From a bacterium (GTDB lineage: Bacteria > Auribacterota > UBA3054): a stretch of 64,000 nucleotides of DNA. Location of the stretch: NCBI GenBank assembly GCA_017557885.1, contig JAFYXV010000007.1, forward strand, positions 186,001 through 250,000. Direction: 5' to 3'. Position numbers and translations under genes: made by a program. Of this stretch, positions 25,460 through 35,042 are shown in pieces (the first letter of the stretch is position 1; each line of letters opens with the position of its first letter). Below the pieces are notes generated by a model. That model was not told where the DNA came from, searched no databases, and saw nothing but the letters and a program-made list of their open reading frames with translations.

Positions 25460-28400
25460 ATGAAACGGTTACTCTGTCTGTCGCTTCTTGCGGCGGTCTT
25501 CATGGCCTCGACGGCCTACTCCTTCCAGTATTGGGGAGACGATTACTCCAGCTACGATGTTGGCGACAATCTTCTGGATCTCGGTTACACCACCTTCTCG
25601 ACTTACGCCGGCGCGCCGGTCATCGTCGAGGCTTTCGGCACCAAGTGCCTGCAGCTGCAGAAAAGCGAAGGCGGATCTGAAGATTACAACATGATCCTGA
25701 CGCCGGTCATCGGCCCGGATTGGGCGACGCTTGCGGAAAGCGGCTATGTTCAGGAAAATTTCGATGTGGTCGTCAAGGGCACGGTCTGCCCCGGCAGCGG
25801 CGTTGACCTCTTCGCCCTCTACGGCCAGAGCACCAACCGCTTCTTCTTTTTCAACTGCAACACCTCCGGTTTGCTGGCCACGGATCCCGCCTCCCAGCTC
25901 TTTGAGAACGTCAAGACCGACGCGCTGAACGAGATCTCCGCCACGCTGCGTTTTTCCGACGGCGTCTATAAGCTGGTCAAGGTGACGGTGAACGACGAGA
26001 CCTGGGAAGGCGAATCGGCCTGCGCTTCCGGCGACGCCCCGCGTTTCCTGCGCCTTTCCACCCAGCTCTCCACTTTGGCGGAAGGCAATGAGGGCGCCAT
26101 CTACGGCAACGCCGCCATCGACTTCGTTTCCAGAGGCGACTCCAACACCATGTATCTGGAAAATTTCGACAGTTATGAGGACGGGACCCAAATGGCAGAA
26201 CAGCCGGGCTGGGCTTTCTTCAGCACTTATTCCGGCAACACCACGGTTACGAGCGGTCTGGAAGGCTTCGAAGGCAAAGGCATGGTGCTCTCCCAGTCCG
26301 AGGGCGGCTCCGACGCTTATGTCATGGTGCTTACTCCGGCCATTGAATTAAATCCGCCGAGCCCCGGCACCCAGTATGCCAAGATCACCTGCAAGTTCAC
26401 CTGCGGCAGCGCCACGGACCTTATCGCTTTTTACGATATGGCCGGCACCCGCTGGTTCTATTTGCTTTGCAACGGCGACGCGGGAACGGCTGCTTCCAAT
26501 CCTGCCGGCATTGAATTTGACAATCTGAGCACGGACGGCAAGACGCTGAACACCATTTCCTTTACTTACGACTCCCTTGACAACAAGATAGTCGGCGCCA
26601 GCTGCAACGGCACGACCGTGGAATGCGATATCGCCGGCGGCTCAGGACAACCCACCAGGCTGCGCCTCTCCACTCAGCTTACCTCCAAGCTGGAGGGTGC
26701 GGAAACCAGCTATGACGTTGTTGAGGTAAAGGCGGTCAACCGCTCCGACGATCCGATGCTCAACTGCGTGAATTCCGTTCTCATTCAGCTGGACACCACC
26801 GAGACGACCTTTGATCTCTACAACGCCGGCCCCGAGACCGGCACGGTCAACTATCATGTCGCCGTTGACGGCGAATGGCTCGCTGTCACTCCCTCGGAAG
26901 GTTCCTTCAACGTTTCCGAAAAGCTTACCCTCAGTGTCAAGGAAGGCTATCAGGACACCTGGCGCCGCACCAAAATGACCGTTGACGCCGGAGACGCCGG
27001 CGTGAAAGTCGTCGATGTCATGTATCAGGGCGGAAACATTATTTTCGCGGAAAACTTCAACGACATGGAAGACGGCTCCATCGTCGGCCAGAGAGGCTGG
27101 ACGCTGGACGTTGGCAAAGTGGTCGTCACCAACGCCTATGATTGCGACGGCAAGTGCATGTTCCACTACATCTCCGGCGGCAACGACGCCTGCAGCATGT
27201 ATCTGCCGAAGCCCTGGTACGAGAATCTGATCGTCAAGGTCAGCTACAAGCTCTACTGGCCCAGCGACAGCGACGCCTCCGGCGTCTGCCCGCTGCAGAA
27301 GGAATCCGGAACCACCGAGAAATTCGAGGCCGGCTACGTGCCCGATGACGAAGGCTTTTCGCTTTTGTACATCATGAAATACAGCGGCGGCCAGAACGTT
27401 GACAAGTCTGTCAAGAACTTCCCCCTGGCTCCCTATGACACCTGGGTGGACATCAGCTACACCATGGACCTCCAGGACAACAGGCTTCTCAGCTTCAGCT
27501 GGGACGGCTACACCACCAACTTCAACAACTGGGCCCTCACCAACCCCGATTGTCATTCCTTCAATTCCTGGGGACACGCCGACTATGATCCTTCCGGCGA
27601 GAACGCCAAGCACGGCGTGGACGACCTGGTTATAGAAAGGATCCCCAGGGAGGCCGCTCCCAAACTGTCCGCGGACCAGTATGTCAACTGCGGCACGAAC
27701 GCCACCTTGTCCATCGGCATCAAGAATCTCGGTTCCGGCAGCTTCGACTACACGGCCGAGGTCATCGACCTCGACGACGCCCTCACGATCGAGAATCCCA
27801 CCGGCAAAGTCAAAGAATCCGTCAGCCTCAACATAACTCCGGACAGAAGCAAGCTTGAAAACAACTTCTATCGCGCCAGAGTGAAAGTGGACGGCGGGGA
27901 AGCCGGCTGCGCCACCTCCGTCGTGGCCTTCGTAGTTGGCAACGTCTATTACTTCGCCGATTTCGAGGAACCCTTCTTCAAGGAAGGCGACATAACCGGC
28001 CAGGACGAATGGGAAAACGACTGGCCCGAAGGCAACAACGCCTACGTCCTCACCACCAACGCGACGCAGTGCCTCCTGATCGAGACCGGCGGCGGCTACG
28101 GCGGCTATTACCACGCAATTGATGTTCCCAAGAACAGCCTCATGCGTTTCGACATGGACCTCTTCGTTCCGGGCGCTATCTTCGAAGATCCCGAGAGGCT
28201 TACCGTCCCCATGCTGCACTTGAAGCAGAATAGCACTTACCAGCCTTCCATCGAACTCAGGGTCGCCCCAGATGTGATGGACGGAGTGCCTATTTTGGTC
28301 GCCGACGCTGTGGGCTACGAGGATTATCCTCTGGTCATGGCGGAATACGACGGAGAATGGACGCATCTCAGTTACACCATTGACTACATTGACGGTCAGC

Positions 28401-28606
28401 TGGTGGAATTCAGTATCGGCGACGTTACCGAGAACCCGGATTACGTCTATACCAGGGACTCCGACGTGCCCTGCACCTTGTTCTGTGTCTGCGTGGGCTC
28501 CCAGGTCAATCTCCAGGTGGACAACGTCAAGGTCAGCGTGGTTCCCGAACCGGCTGTCCTCGGACTCCTTGCTCTCCTTGGTCTGGCTCTTGTGAGACGC
28601 AAGTAA
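25460..28606 (+). CDS. Large modular PEP-CTERM surface protein B with duplicated N-terminal module
   Basis: A 1048-residue paralogue of protein A. The ATG at 25460 is chosen for its AGGAGAG site and the signal peptide that follows (MKRLLCLSLLAAVFMASTAYS); an open frame extends further upstream through the preceding terminator and is not credible. It has two copies of the N-terminal beta-sandwich (about 22-230, WGDDYSSYDVGDNLLDLGY, and about 232-420, LENFDSYEDGTQMAEQPGW). Then come BACON-like (EWLAVTPSEGSF), sandwich B (FAENFNDMEDGSIVGQRGW), second BACON-like, sandwich C (YYFADFEEPFF, GGGYGGYYHAIDVP) and the tail VVPEPAVLGLL...RRK. Role as for protein A: surface glycan or matrix binding by inference. 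Confidence 0.75.
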   Translation: MKRLLCLSLLAAVFMASTAYSFQYWGDDYSSYDVGDNLLDLGYTTFSTYAGAPVIVEAFGTKCLQLQKSEGGSEDYNMILTPVIGPDWATLAESGYVQENFDVVVKGTVCPGSGVDLFALYGQSTNRFFFFNCNTSGLLATDPASQLFENVKTDALNEISATLRFSDGVYKLVKVTVNDETWEGESACASGDAPRFLRLSTQLSTLAEGNEGAIYGNAAIDFVSRGDSNTMYLENFDSYEDGTQMAEQPGWAFFSTYSGNTTVTSGLEGFEGKGMVLSQSEGGSDAYVMVLTPAIELNPPSPGTQYAKITCKFTCGSATDLIAFYDMAGTRWFYLLCNGDAGTAASNPAGIEFDNLSTDGKTLNTISFTYDSLDNKIVGASCNGTTVECDIAGGSGQPTRLRLSTQLTSKLEGAETSYDVVEVKAVNRSDDPMLNCVNSVLIQLDTTETTFDLYNAGPETGTVNYHVAVDGEWLAVTPSEGSFNVSEKLTLSVKEGYQDTWRRTKMTVDAGDAGVKVVDVMYQGGNIIFAENFNDMEDGSIVGQRGWTLDVGKVVVTNAYDCDGKCMFHYISGGNDACSMYLPKPWYENLIVKVSYKLYWPSDSDASGVCPLQKESGTTEKFEAGYVPDDEGFSLLYIMKYSGGQNVDKSVKNFPLAPYDTWVDISYTMDLQDNRLLSFSWDGYTTNFNNWALTNPDCHSFNSWGHADYDPSGENAKHGVDDLVIERIPREAAPKLSADQYVNCGTNATLSIGIKNLGSGSFDYTAEVIDLDDALTIENPTGKVKESVSLNITPDRSKLENNFYRARVKVDGGEAGCATSVVAFVVGNVYYFADFEEPFFKEGDITGQDEWENDWPEGNNAYVLTTNATQCLLIETGGGYGGYYHAIDVPKNSLMRFDMDLFVPGAIFEDPERLTVPMLHLKQNSTYQPSIELRVAPDVMDGVPILVADAVGYEDYPLVMAEYDGEWTHLSYTIDYIDGQLVEFSIGDVTENPDYVYTRDSDVPCTLFCVCVGSQVNLQVDNVKVSVVPEPAVLGLLALLGLALVRRK

Positions 28607-28625
28607 AGAGCGTTGCTTCTCAGCC

Positions 28626-28655
28626 AAAAAGGCCCGGCGAAAGCCGGGCCTTTTT
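28626..28655 (+). terminator. Rho-independent terminator after protein B
   Basis: AAAAA, GGCCCGGC, a GAAA loop, GCCGGGCC and TTTTT form a perfect hairpin with T tail, the same design as after protein A. Confidence 0.93.
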
Positions 28656-28716
28656 GTTATTTAATGTATAATTATATTGGTTTTTTAAAAGTATTAATTT
28701 CCAAGGCCTTGTTTTT

Positions 28717-28722
28717 TATAAT
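28717..28722 (+). promoter_or_regulatory. Candidate -10 box before protein C
   Basis: A perfect TATAAT lies 35 bases before the ATG at 28757, after an AT-rich stretch. No clear -35 box. The short distance to the preceding terminator supports separate transcription of protein C. Confidence 0.5.
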
Positions 28723-28756
28723 ATTAGCCATAATAATCAATATAAAAGGTACATTT

Positions 28757-31285
28757 ATGAAAAAATTTCTCCTTCTCCTGCTTTTCTGCGCTCTTTCTGT
28801 CCCGGCTGCCGAAAAGGTGCTTTATGAAGAGGACTTTGAGAGCTACGAATTGGGAACGCAAATGGCGGAACAAGACGAGTGGTCCTATCTCGGATCCTTC
28901 ACCGGCAACTCACTGGTGGTTTCCGGCATTTCTGGCTTCAGCGGCAAATGCATGGAAATGAGCCGCTCCGAGGACGGCAACCCCGGCGACGTGGTGGTCG
29001 TGCTTCCCGGCGCCAATTACGTGCCGGACGATCCCGTGAAAGAGCTTACGAAGATCTCAGTTACTTTCGCTTGCTCGACCGACAACGATATGATCGCCTT
29101 GCATGACTCCGTGGGCAATCCTTATTTTTATCTTCGCTGCAGCGCCAATACCGGCGTAATGTACAGCGTGCCCGGCGGCGTTTCCTTCAATAATCTTTAC
29201 AAGGACGGCCATACTCCAAATGTGCTGACCATCACTTACGACTTCAACGAGAACAAAGCTGTGGAAGTTAGCTTGAACGGCGTGACGCAGCAATGCTCGA
29301 TCGCGGCCAACGGCAGCTGCGTGCAGCCCACCAGGCTCTATTTTTACGTGCAGCTGTCAACCATGCTGGAGGGCTGCACCGCTTCCTATTTCGACGACGT
29401 TAAGATCGAGACGGTTAACCGCCCCGCCGGCCAGGCCATCATCTGCGACGACGACGTGCTGATTCCGCTTGACAAAACGAGCGCTCAGTTCACGGTCAAG
29501 AACGGCGGCGAAAGCGACGTCACCTTCACGGTCACATCCGACGCCGAGTGGCTTGCTGTCACGCCTGACAGCGGCACTTTCAGCGACAGCCAGGTCCTTA
29601 CGCTCTCCGCCAAGGAAGGCTATCAGGACACCTTCCGCCGCTGCAGTATGACGATAGACGGCGGAGTGGCCGGCAGAAAAGTTGTCAGCGTCATGTATCA
29701 GGGCGGCAATGTCATTTTCAGAGAAGACTTCGACACTATGGCCGACGGCTCCATCGTCGGCCAGAGAGGCTGGACCTTAGACGTGGGCAACGTTGTCATC
29801 ACCAACGCCTATGAAAGCGTTGGCAAATGCATGTTCGCCTATCTCTCGGGCGGCAACAACGGCTGCAGCATGTATCTGCCCGAGCCCTGGTATGAGAACT
29901 TAATAGTCAAAGTCAGCTACAAGCTCTACTGGCCCAGCACGAGCGGCGCCACCGGCGTCTGCCCCTTGCAGAAAGACTCAAGCACTACGGAGAAATTCGA
30001 GGCCGGCTACGTCCCCGACGAAAGCGGCGAGGGCTTCAGGCTTTCAACCATCAACAAACTGAGCGGCGGCAGCACTCTCGCCAAATCCATCCGCGATTTC
30101 CCGCTCGCTCCCTACGACCAGTGGGTGCCAATCGAGTACACCCTCGATCTGCAGACTCAGAAACTGCTTAGCTTCGGATGGGACGGCTATGTCACGAACT
30201 TCGTGAACTGGTCTCTGCCCAACCCCTCCTGCAATTACTTCTGCTCCTGGGGACACGCCGACTGGGATCCCACAGGCCCCACCGCGCTTCACGCTATCGA
30301 CGACCTTACCATAGAGAGAGTGCCCAGGTCCCAGGAAGCCACCCTTATCGCTCCGTCATACGTAAACGGCGGCGTGGAAAGTTTCTTCACCATCGAGCTC
30401 AGGAACGGCGGCTCCGGCAGTTTCGATTACACCGCGGAGATCCTGGATATTGACGATGCTTTGAAGATCAACAGGCCCTCGGGCACCGTGAGGGACGTCG
30501 GCTCCATTACCGTCACTCCCGACAGGAGCGCGCTGGATGAAAACTATTATCACGCCAGAGTGAGGATCGACGCCGGGGAAGCCGGCTGCTGCACGACGAT
30601 CGTCTCCTTCGTTTGCGGCAACGTCTATTACTTCGCCGATTTTGAGGAGCCCTTCTTCCATCTCGGCGACATCACCGGCCAGGACGAATGGAGCAACGAC
30701 AACCCCGACTGGAACCTCGCCTATGTCCTTTCCACCAACGAAATGCAGTGCCTCTGCATCGAGACCGGCGGCGGCTGGGGAGGCTATTACCACAGCCTCG
30801 AGGTTCCCAGGAACAACTTTGTGAAATTCGAGATGGACATGTTCATTCCGAGCGCTATCTTTGAAGATCCGGACAGGCTTACCAACCCCATACTGCACTT
30901 GAAGCAGAACAGCCAGTACTATCCTTCCATCGAACTCAGGATCGCACCTGATCTGATGGACGGAGTGCCTATTTTGGTTGGCGACGCCGTAGGCTATGAA
31001 GACTATCCTCTGGTCATGGCGGATTATCCCGAAGACTGGACGCATCTGAGCTACACCATAGACTATCTGGAAGGCACGCTGGTGGAATTTTCTATCGGCG
31101 ACGTCACCACGTATCCGGAATACGTTTATACCAGGGATTCCGACGTGCCCTGCACCTCCTTTTATATCTGCGTGGGCAGCGAAGTCGGCCTCCAGGTTGA
31201 CAACGTCAAGGTAAGCGTGGTTCCCGAACCGACGGCGCTCATGATCCTTGCGCTTGCGGCTGTGTTCGCCATAAGGCGCAGGTGA
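28757..31285 (+). CDS. Large modular PEP-CTERM surface protein C (beta-sandwich/BACON repeats)
   Basis: An 842-residue paralogue. The ATG at 28757 is chosen because a signal peptide follows at once (MKKFLLLLLFCALSVPAA); the longer frame upstream runs through the promoter region. Modules: sandwich A (YEEDFESYELGTQMAEQDEW), BACON-like (EWLAVTPDSGTFSD), sandwich B (FREDFDTMADGSIVGQRGW), second BACON-like (RPSGTVRDVGSITV), sandwich C (YYFADFEEPFF, GGGWGGYYHSLEVP), and a VVPEPTALMIL...RRR tail. Sandwiches B and C are closest to those of protein B, including long stretches of near-identical DNA, which points to a recent duplication or gene conversion. Confidence 0.75.
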   Translation: MKKFLLLLLFCALSVPAAEKVLYEEDFESYELGTQMAEQDEWSYLGSFTGNSLVVSGISGFSGKCMEMSRSEDGNPGDVVVVLPGANYVPDDPVKELTKISVTFACSTDNDMIALHDSVGNPYFYLRCSANTGVMYSVPGGVSFNNLYKDGHTPNVLTITYDFNENKAVEVSLNGVTQQCSIAANGSCVQPTRLYFYVQLSTMLEGCTASYFDDVKIETVNRPAGQAIICDDDVLIPLDKTSAQFTVKNGGESDVTFTVTSDAEWLAVTPDSGTFSDSQVLTLSAKEGYQDTFRRCSMTIDGGVAGRKVVSVMYQGGNVIFREDFDTMADGSIVGQRGWTLDVGNVVITNAYESVGKCMFAYLSGGNNGCSMYLPEPWYENLIVKVSYKLYWPSTSGATGVCPLQKDSSTTEKFEAGYVPDESGEGFRLSTINKLSGGSTLAKSIRDFPLAPYDQWVPIEYTLDLQTQKLLSFGWDGYVTNFVNWSLPNPSCNYFCSWGHADWDPTGPTALHAIDDLTIERVPRSQEATLIAPSYVNGGVESFFTIELRNGGSGSFDYTAEILDIDDALKINRPSGTVRDVGSITVTPDRSALDENYYHARVRIDAGEAGCCTTIVSFVCGNVYYFADFEEPFFHLGDITGQDEWSNDNPDWNLAYVLSTNEMQCLCIETGGGWGGYYHSLEVPRNNFVKFEMDMFIPSAIFEDPDRLTNPILHLKQNSQYYPSIELRIAPDLMDGVPILVGDAVGYEDYPLVMADYPEDWTHLSYTIDYLEGTLVEFSIGDVTTYPEYVYTRDSDVPCTSFYICVGSEVGLQVDNVKVSVVPEPTALMILALAAVFAIRRR

Positions 31286-31303
31286 AATTTAAGTTAGATT
31301 GGA

Positions 31304-31317
31304 TTTTTTGTTAAAAT
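31304..31317 (+). promoter_or_regulatory. Extended -10 promoter before the phosphodiesterase gene
   Basis: TTTTTTGTTAAAAT carries the -10 hexamer TAAAAT (31312-31317) with a TG-N extension, 42 bases before the ATG at 31359. It matches the recurring TTGNTANAAT box. Confidence 0.55.
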
Positions 31318-31358
31318 AGAGAAAACCGATTAACTTACACGGTAACTCTGAAAAGAAG

Positions 31359-32273
31359 ATGAAAAAATTCTTCCTGATCGCCTTGGCGGCATTGGCGCTC
31401 TGCTGCGCCTGCACCGATGAAACGCGTCCGAAGGCCGGGCACGTTATCTTCATCGGCGTGGACGGCGTATCGACGCCCGCCTTCAAGGATCCGGCGCTGC
31501 TCTCAAGGATGCCGAACCTCAAGATGATGATGGAGCAGGGCAGCTACACCCTGGAAAAACGCTCCGTGATGCCGTCGTCTTCGGCCATCAACTGGGCCAC
31601 GATCTTCAACGGTCTTCCCACGGAGCAGCACGGGTACGGGAATTGGAATTCCACCAAACCCGAGATCCCGCCTGTCCTGGACAACGGCAGGGGAATGCCG
31701 CCGACCGTCTATACGCTGCTTCGTGAACAGCGTCCTGATTCTGAGTCCGGCTGCGTATATAACTGGGACGGCATCGGACCGCTCATCGATGAGGAGGTCA
31801 TCAACTATCACCTGTACTGCGAGCCGGACCTCAACGCTCTGGAGAAATATATTCAGGACAACTCCGTGAAGTATATCCTGGAGAAGAAACCGACGTTCTT
31901 CACCATCTACATCGGCGACCCGGACGAAGTGGGGCATAATGAGGGCTGGGATACGCCCAGCTATTACGAAAGTCTGGAAAGGGTTGACCGGATGGTCGGC
32001 GTCATCCTTCAGGCCTGCAAGGACGCCGGCATCTTCGACGACACGATCTTCGTTTTCTCCTCCGACCACGGCGGCTCGGAAAACGGTCACGGAGAACTTA
32101 AGATGCTGCATCTCGAGACACCCTTCATCCTCTACGGAAAAAATATCCGCAAGGGCTGCGTTCTGGACGAACCGACGATGCAGTACGACCTTAGCGCCAC
32201 GCTGGCTTACGCTTTGGGTCTGAAGATCCCGCAGGCTTGGCGCGGCCGGCCGCTGAAGTCCATGTTTGACTAA
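31359..32273 (+). CDS. Lipoprotein of the alkaline phosphatase/type I phosphodiesterase superfamily
   Basis: A 304-residue protein with a lipoprotein-like signal (MKKFFLIALAALALCCAC). The metal-dependent phosphatase/phosphodiesterase motifs are present: the first Asp in FIGVDGV (about 31), a nucleophile region PSSSAINWATIFNG, GDPDEVGHNEGW supplying Asp and His ligands, and FSSDHGGSENGHGE supplying the Asp-His pair. This superfamily includes nucleotide pyrophosphatases and phosphoglycan hydrolases; the true substrate is unknown. It sits inside the PEP-CTERM array but has no PEP tail, so it is held by lipid instead. Confidence 0.82.
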   Translation: MKKFFLIALAALALCCACTDETRPKAGHVIFIGVDGVSTPAFKDPALLSRMPNLKMMMEQGSYTLEKRSVMPSSSAINWATIFNGLPTEQHGYGNWNSTKPEIPPVLDNGRGMPPTVYTLLREQRPDSESGCVYNWDGIGPLIDEEVINYHLYCEPDLNALEKYIQDNSVKYILEKKPTFFTIYIGDPDEVGHNEGWDTPSYYESLERVDRMVGVILQACKDAGIFDDTIFVFSSDHGGSENGHGELKMLHLETPFILYGKNIRKGCVLDEPTMQYDLSATLAYALGLKIPQAWRGRPLKSMFD

Positions 32274-32292
32274 ATAAATCAATCAAATTGGT

Positions 32293-32306
32293 TTTTTTGC
32301 TAAAAT
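32293..32306 (+). promoter_or_regulatory. Extended -10 promoter before protein D
   Basis: TTTTTGCTAAAAT-type box with TAAAAT at 32301-32306 and TGC before it, 38 bases upstream of the ATG at 32344. No -35 box stands out. Confidence 0.55.
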
Positions 32307-32343
32307 AATATAAACAACCTATAACCAAACAAAGGAACGAGTT

Positions 32344-34887
32344 ATGAAACGAATCCTTATTCTTTTGGCGCTCCTCGCCTTCGTTGCCTCCAATCTGGCC
32401 TGGTCTGATACGATCTACAGGGAAGATTTCGAAAGTTACGAAGTTGGAACGCAGATGGCCGAACAGGAAGGCTGGGGCATCTTCAGCACCTACAGCGGCA
32501 ACACCACCGTCGTTGACAACGCCCCCAATATCGAAGGCAAAGCCATGATCCTTTCGCCCTCCGCAACAGGGCACGCCGAATATGTCATGGTCTTGACTCC
32601 CACCATCGACCTGACCACTCCCAATCCGGCGGCCAATCTGGTCACTGTCAGCGCCAGAGTTATCATGGCCAGCAGCATTGACCTTTTCGCCATCTATGAC
32701 AAGGACATGAACCGCTACTTCTACCTGAAGGGCGACCGCAGCAACGGAACGCTGGAGAGTTATCCCTCCGGCGTCACTTTCACTAACCTCTACACCGATG
32801 CGACCACTCCCGATGAGATCTCCTTCGTTTGGGATCCCTTCGAACAGAAGGTCTTGAAAGTTACCTGCAACGGTGAGGAACAGGAATGCAGCATTCTGCC
32901 CAGCGGCACCTGCGAACAGCCCTCCAGACTGCGCCTTTCCCTGCAGCACACTTCCTTGGACGGAGCGGAGGGATCATACTATGACTATGTGGACGTTTCC
33001 TATTCGCCCCGTTCCGCCGACCCGCTGCTTGCCTGCGCTGAAGACTCGCTCATCCCCCTTGATACCGAAAGCGTGGAATTCACGATCTACAACGCCGGCC
33101 CGGACACCACCACCATCAACTATTCCGTCACCTCCTCCGGCGATTGGCTGAGCGTCACGCCGGATTCCGGTTCCTTCAACGAATCCGCCACTCTGACTCT
33201 GAAGGCCAGGGAAGGCCTGGAAGAAGGCTTCTACCGCGGCACCATGACCGTTGACGGCGGCGAAGCCGGAACGAAAGTTGTTTCCGTCATGTGCTCCAAC
33301 GGCAACGTCATCTTCGAGGAAAACTTCGACGACATGACGCCCGGCAACATCGTCGGTCAGCGCGGCTGGACGGTTGACGTCGGCAACGTTTCCATCACCA
33401 ACGCCTACGATTGCTCCGGAAACTGCATGTTCATGCACCGCTGCGGCGGCAGCTACGCCTGCAGCATGTACCTGCCGAAGCCCTGGTACGAGAACTTCAT
33501 CGTTAAAGTCAGCTACGACCTCTACTGGCCCAGCGACAGCAACTGCGACGACTCCTACGTTTTGATGAAGGACAACGGCAAGAACGAAAAGTTCGAAGGC
33601 CAGTTCATGCCCACCTACGGCGATGACGGCGGCCTCGGCATGTATATGATCAAGAGAAGCAACAAGGACGGCTCCGAGCAGGAGAAGCGCGTCAAGAATT
33701 TCCCGCTCTCTCCCTTCGACACCTGGAACAAAGTGGAATACTGCCTGGATCTGCAGAGCCAGAAACTTCTCTACTTCGCCGTGGGCGAGAACGTCACCAA
33801 CTTTGTGGATTGGCCCCTGATGAACCAGGGCTGCAACTTCTTCAACTCCTGGGGACACTCCGCCTGGAACGGCGAGGACAACGGCAGCCGCGTGGCGGTC
33901 GATAATCTGAAGATCGAAAGAGTGCCCAGAGAAGCCGATCCCGAACTTGTCACCATTAAATACGAATCCTTCGGCACTGGCGATACCATCACGATCCCCG
34001 TTAGGAACGGCGGCGCCGGCAGCTTCGACTATACCGCGGAAGTCCTCGATCTGGACGACGCCCTGACGCTCACGAATCCCACCGGCACCGTGACGGACTC
34101 CGTCGATCTGGTCATCAACATCGACAGGACCGACCTGGAAGACAACTTCTACCGCACCAGGATCAGGATCGACGCCGGCGAAGCCGGCTGCGCCACCAGC
34201 ATAGCTTCCTTCGTTTGCGGCAGTGTCTATTACTTTGCCGACTTTGAGGAGCCTTTCTTCACGCTTGGCACCTTTGCCGGTCAGGATCAATGGGTGGACG
34301 ATAACGGCGGAGAAAACATCGCCTACATCTGCTCCACCAACGATCAGCAGTCTCTCTATATGGAATACGGCGGCAACTGGGGCGGTTACTATCATGACCT
34401 TGAAGTGCCGGCCAACCAGCTGGTGAAGTTCGAAATGGATGTCTTCGTTCCGCCCGCTCTCTTCGAAGATCCCGAATGGGCGGACCAGACCATACTCTAT
34501 CTTAAGCAGAACAGCAAATACAGCCCTTCGAAAGAGCTGATGCTCCGCACCACTAATGTGGACGGTGTTCCTATCGTCTATGCTACGGCCAAAGATTACG
34601 ATATGACGTTCTGCGAAACGGAATATGTCGGAGAATGGATGCATGTTTCCTATGTCATCGATTATCTTGACGGCTATGTGACCGAATTCACGATCGACGA
34701 CAATACTTTCGCGTCCGATGAGCTGATCACCGACGACGCCGGCGTGGGTGTCAGCCTGTTCTGCATTTGCGGGGCCTACGGCGCCAATTTGACCTTCGAC
34801 AACGTCAAAGTCTCCGTCGTTCCCGAACCGGCCGCCCTGGCCTTCCTGGCCCTTGCCGGCTTGTTCTTGATCCGCAAGCGCGGATAA
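32344..34887 (+). CDS. Large modular PEP-CTERM surface protein D (beta-sandwich/BACON repeats)
   Basis: An 847-residue paralogue with signal peptide (MKRILILLALLAFVASNLAWS). Modules: sandwich A (YREDFESYEVGTQMAEQEGW), BACON-like (DWLSVTPDSGSFNE), sandwich B (FEENFDDMTPGNIVGQRGW), second BACON-like, sandwich C (YYFADFEEPFF, GGNWGGYYHDLEVP), tail VVPEPAALAFLALAGLFLIRKR. Its first 17 coding bases and the sandwich A start match protein A almost exactly, so A and D are the closest pair at the N terminus. The G-rich loop before YYH is shared by all four proteins and may be part of a ligand site, which is an inference. Confidence 0.75.
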   Translation: MKRILILLALLAFVASNLAWSDTIYREDFESYEVGTQMAEQEGWGIFSTYSGNTTVVDNAPNIEGKAMILSPSATGHAEYVMVLTPTIDLTTPNPAANLVTVSARVIMASSIDLFAIYDKDMNRYFYLKGDRSNGTLESYPSGVTFTNLYTDATTPDEISFVWDPFEQKVLKVTCNGEEQECSILPSGTCEQPSRLRLSLQHTSLDGAEGSYYDYVDVSYSPRSADPLLACAEDSLIPLDTESVEFTIYNAGPDTTTINYSVTSSGDWLSVTPDSGSFNESATLTLKAREGLEEGFYRGTMTVDGGEAGTKVVSVMCSNGNVIFEENFDDMTPGNIVGQRGWTVDVGNVSITNAYDCSGNCMFMHRCGGSYACSMYLPKPWYENFIVKVSYDLYWPSDSNCDDSYVLMKDNGKNEKFEGQFMPTYGDDGGLGMYMIKRSNKDGSEQEKRVKNFPLSPFDTWNKVEYCLDLQSQKLLYFAVGENVTNFVDWPLMNQGCNFFNSWGHSAWNGEDNGSRVAVDNLKIERVPREADPELVTIKYESFGTGDTITIPVRNGGAGSFDYTAEVLDLDDALTLTNPTGTVTDSVDLVINIDRTDLEDNFYRTRIRIDAGEAGCATSIASFVCGSVYYFADFEEPFFTLGTFAGQDQWVDDNGGENIAYICSTNDQQSLYMEYGGNWGGYYHDLEVPANQLVKFEMDVFVPPALFEDPEWADQTILYLKQNSKYSPSKELMLRTTNVDGVPIVYATAKDYDMTFCETEYVGEWMHVSYVIDYLDGYVTEFTIDDNTFASDELITDDAGVGVSLFCICGAYGANLTFDNVKVSVVPEPAALAFLALAGLFLIRKRG

Positions 34888-34911
34888 CCTTTGCCTGAAA
34901 GGCAAATCCTT

Positions 34912-34945
34912 GAAACCGGCTGACTTCTGTCAGCCGGTTTCTTTT
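34912..34945 (+). terminator. Rho-independent terminator after protein D
   Basis: A 13-bp stem (GAAACCGGCTGAC with GTCAGCCGGTTTC) around a TTCT loop, followed by CTTTT. A small hairpin (TTTGCCT/AGGCAAA, 34890-34906) precedes it. A near copy follows the next gene. Confidence 0.9.
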
Positions 34946-34978
34946 GAGAAGGAAAACCGCGTTCCAAAAGCGCATTGC

Positions 34979-35008
34979 TTGTTTTTTCCGGCCGCCCTTT
35001 AGTAAAAT
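34979..35008 (+). promoter_or_regulatory. Promoter of small PEP-CTERM protein 1
   Basis: -35 TTGTTT (34979-34984), an 18-base spacer, and -10 TAAAAT (35003-35008), 34 bases before the ATG at 35043. A CGCATTGC block lies just before the -35 and is repeated at the two related promoters downstream. Confidence 0.7.
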
Positions 35009-35042
35009 GAAAAATAAATAATCAACAACAACCGAAAAAACA

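Noticed and set aside
26642..34905. Long minus-strand frames opposite the large PEP-CTERM genes (661 and 643 codons)
   Set aside because: They mirror the repeated codons of conserved plus-strand paralogues and have no domains.
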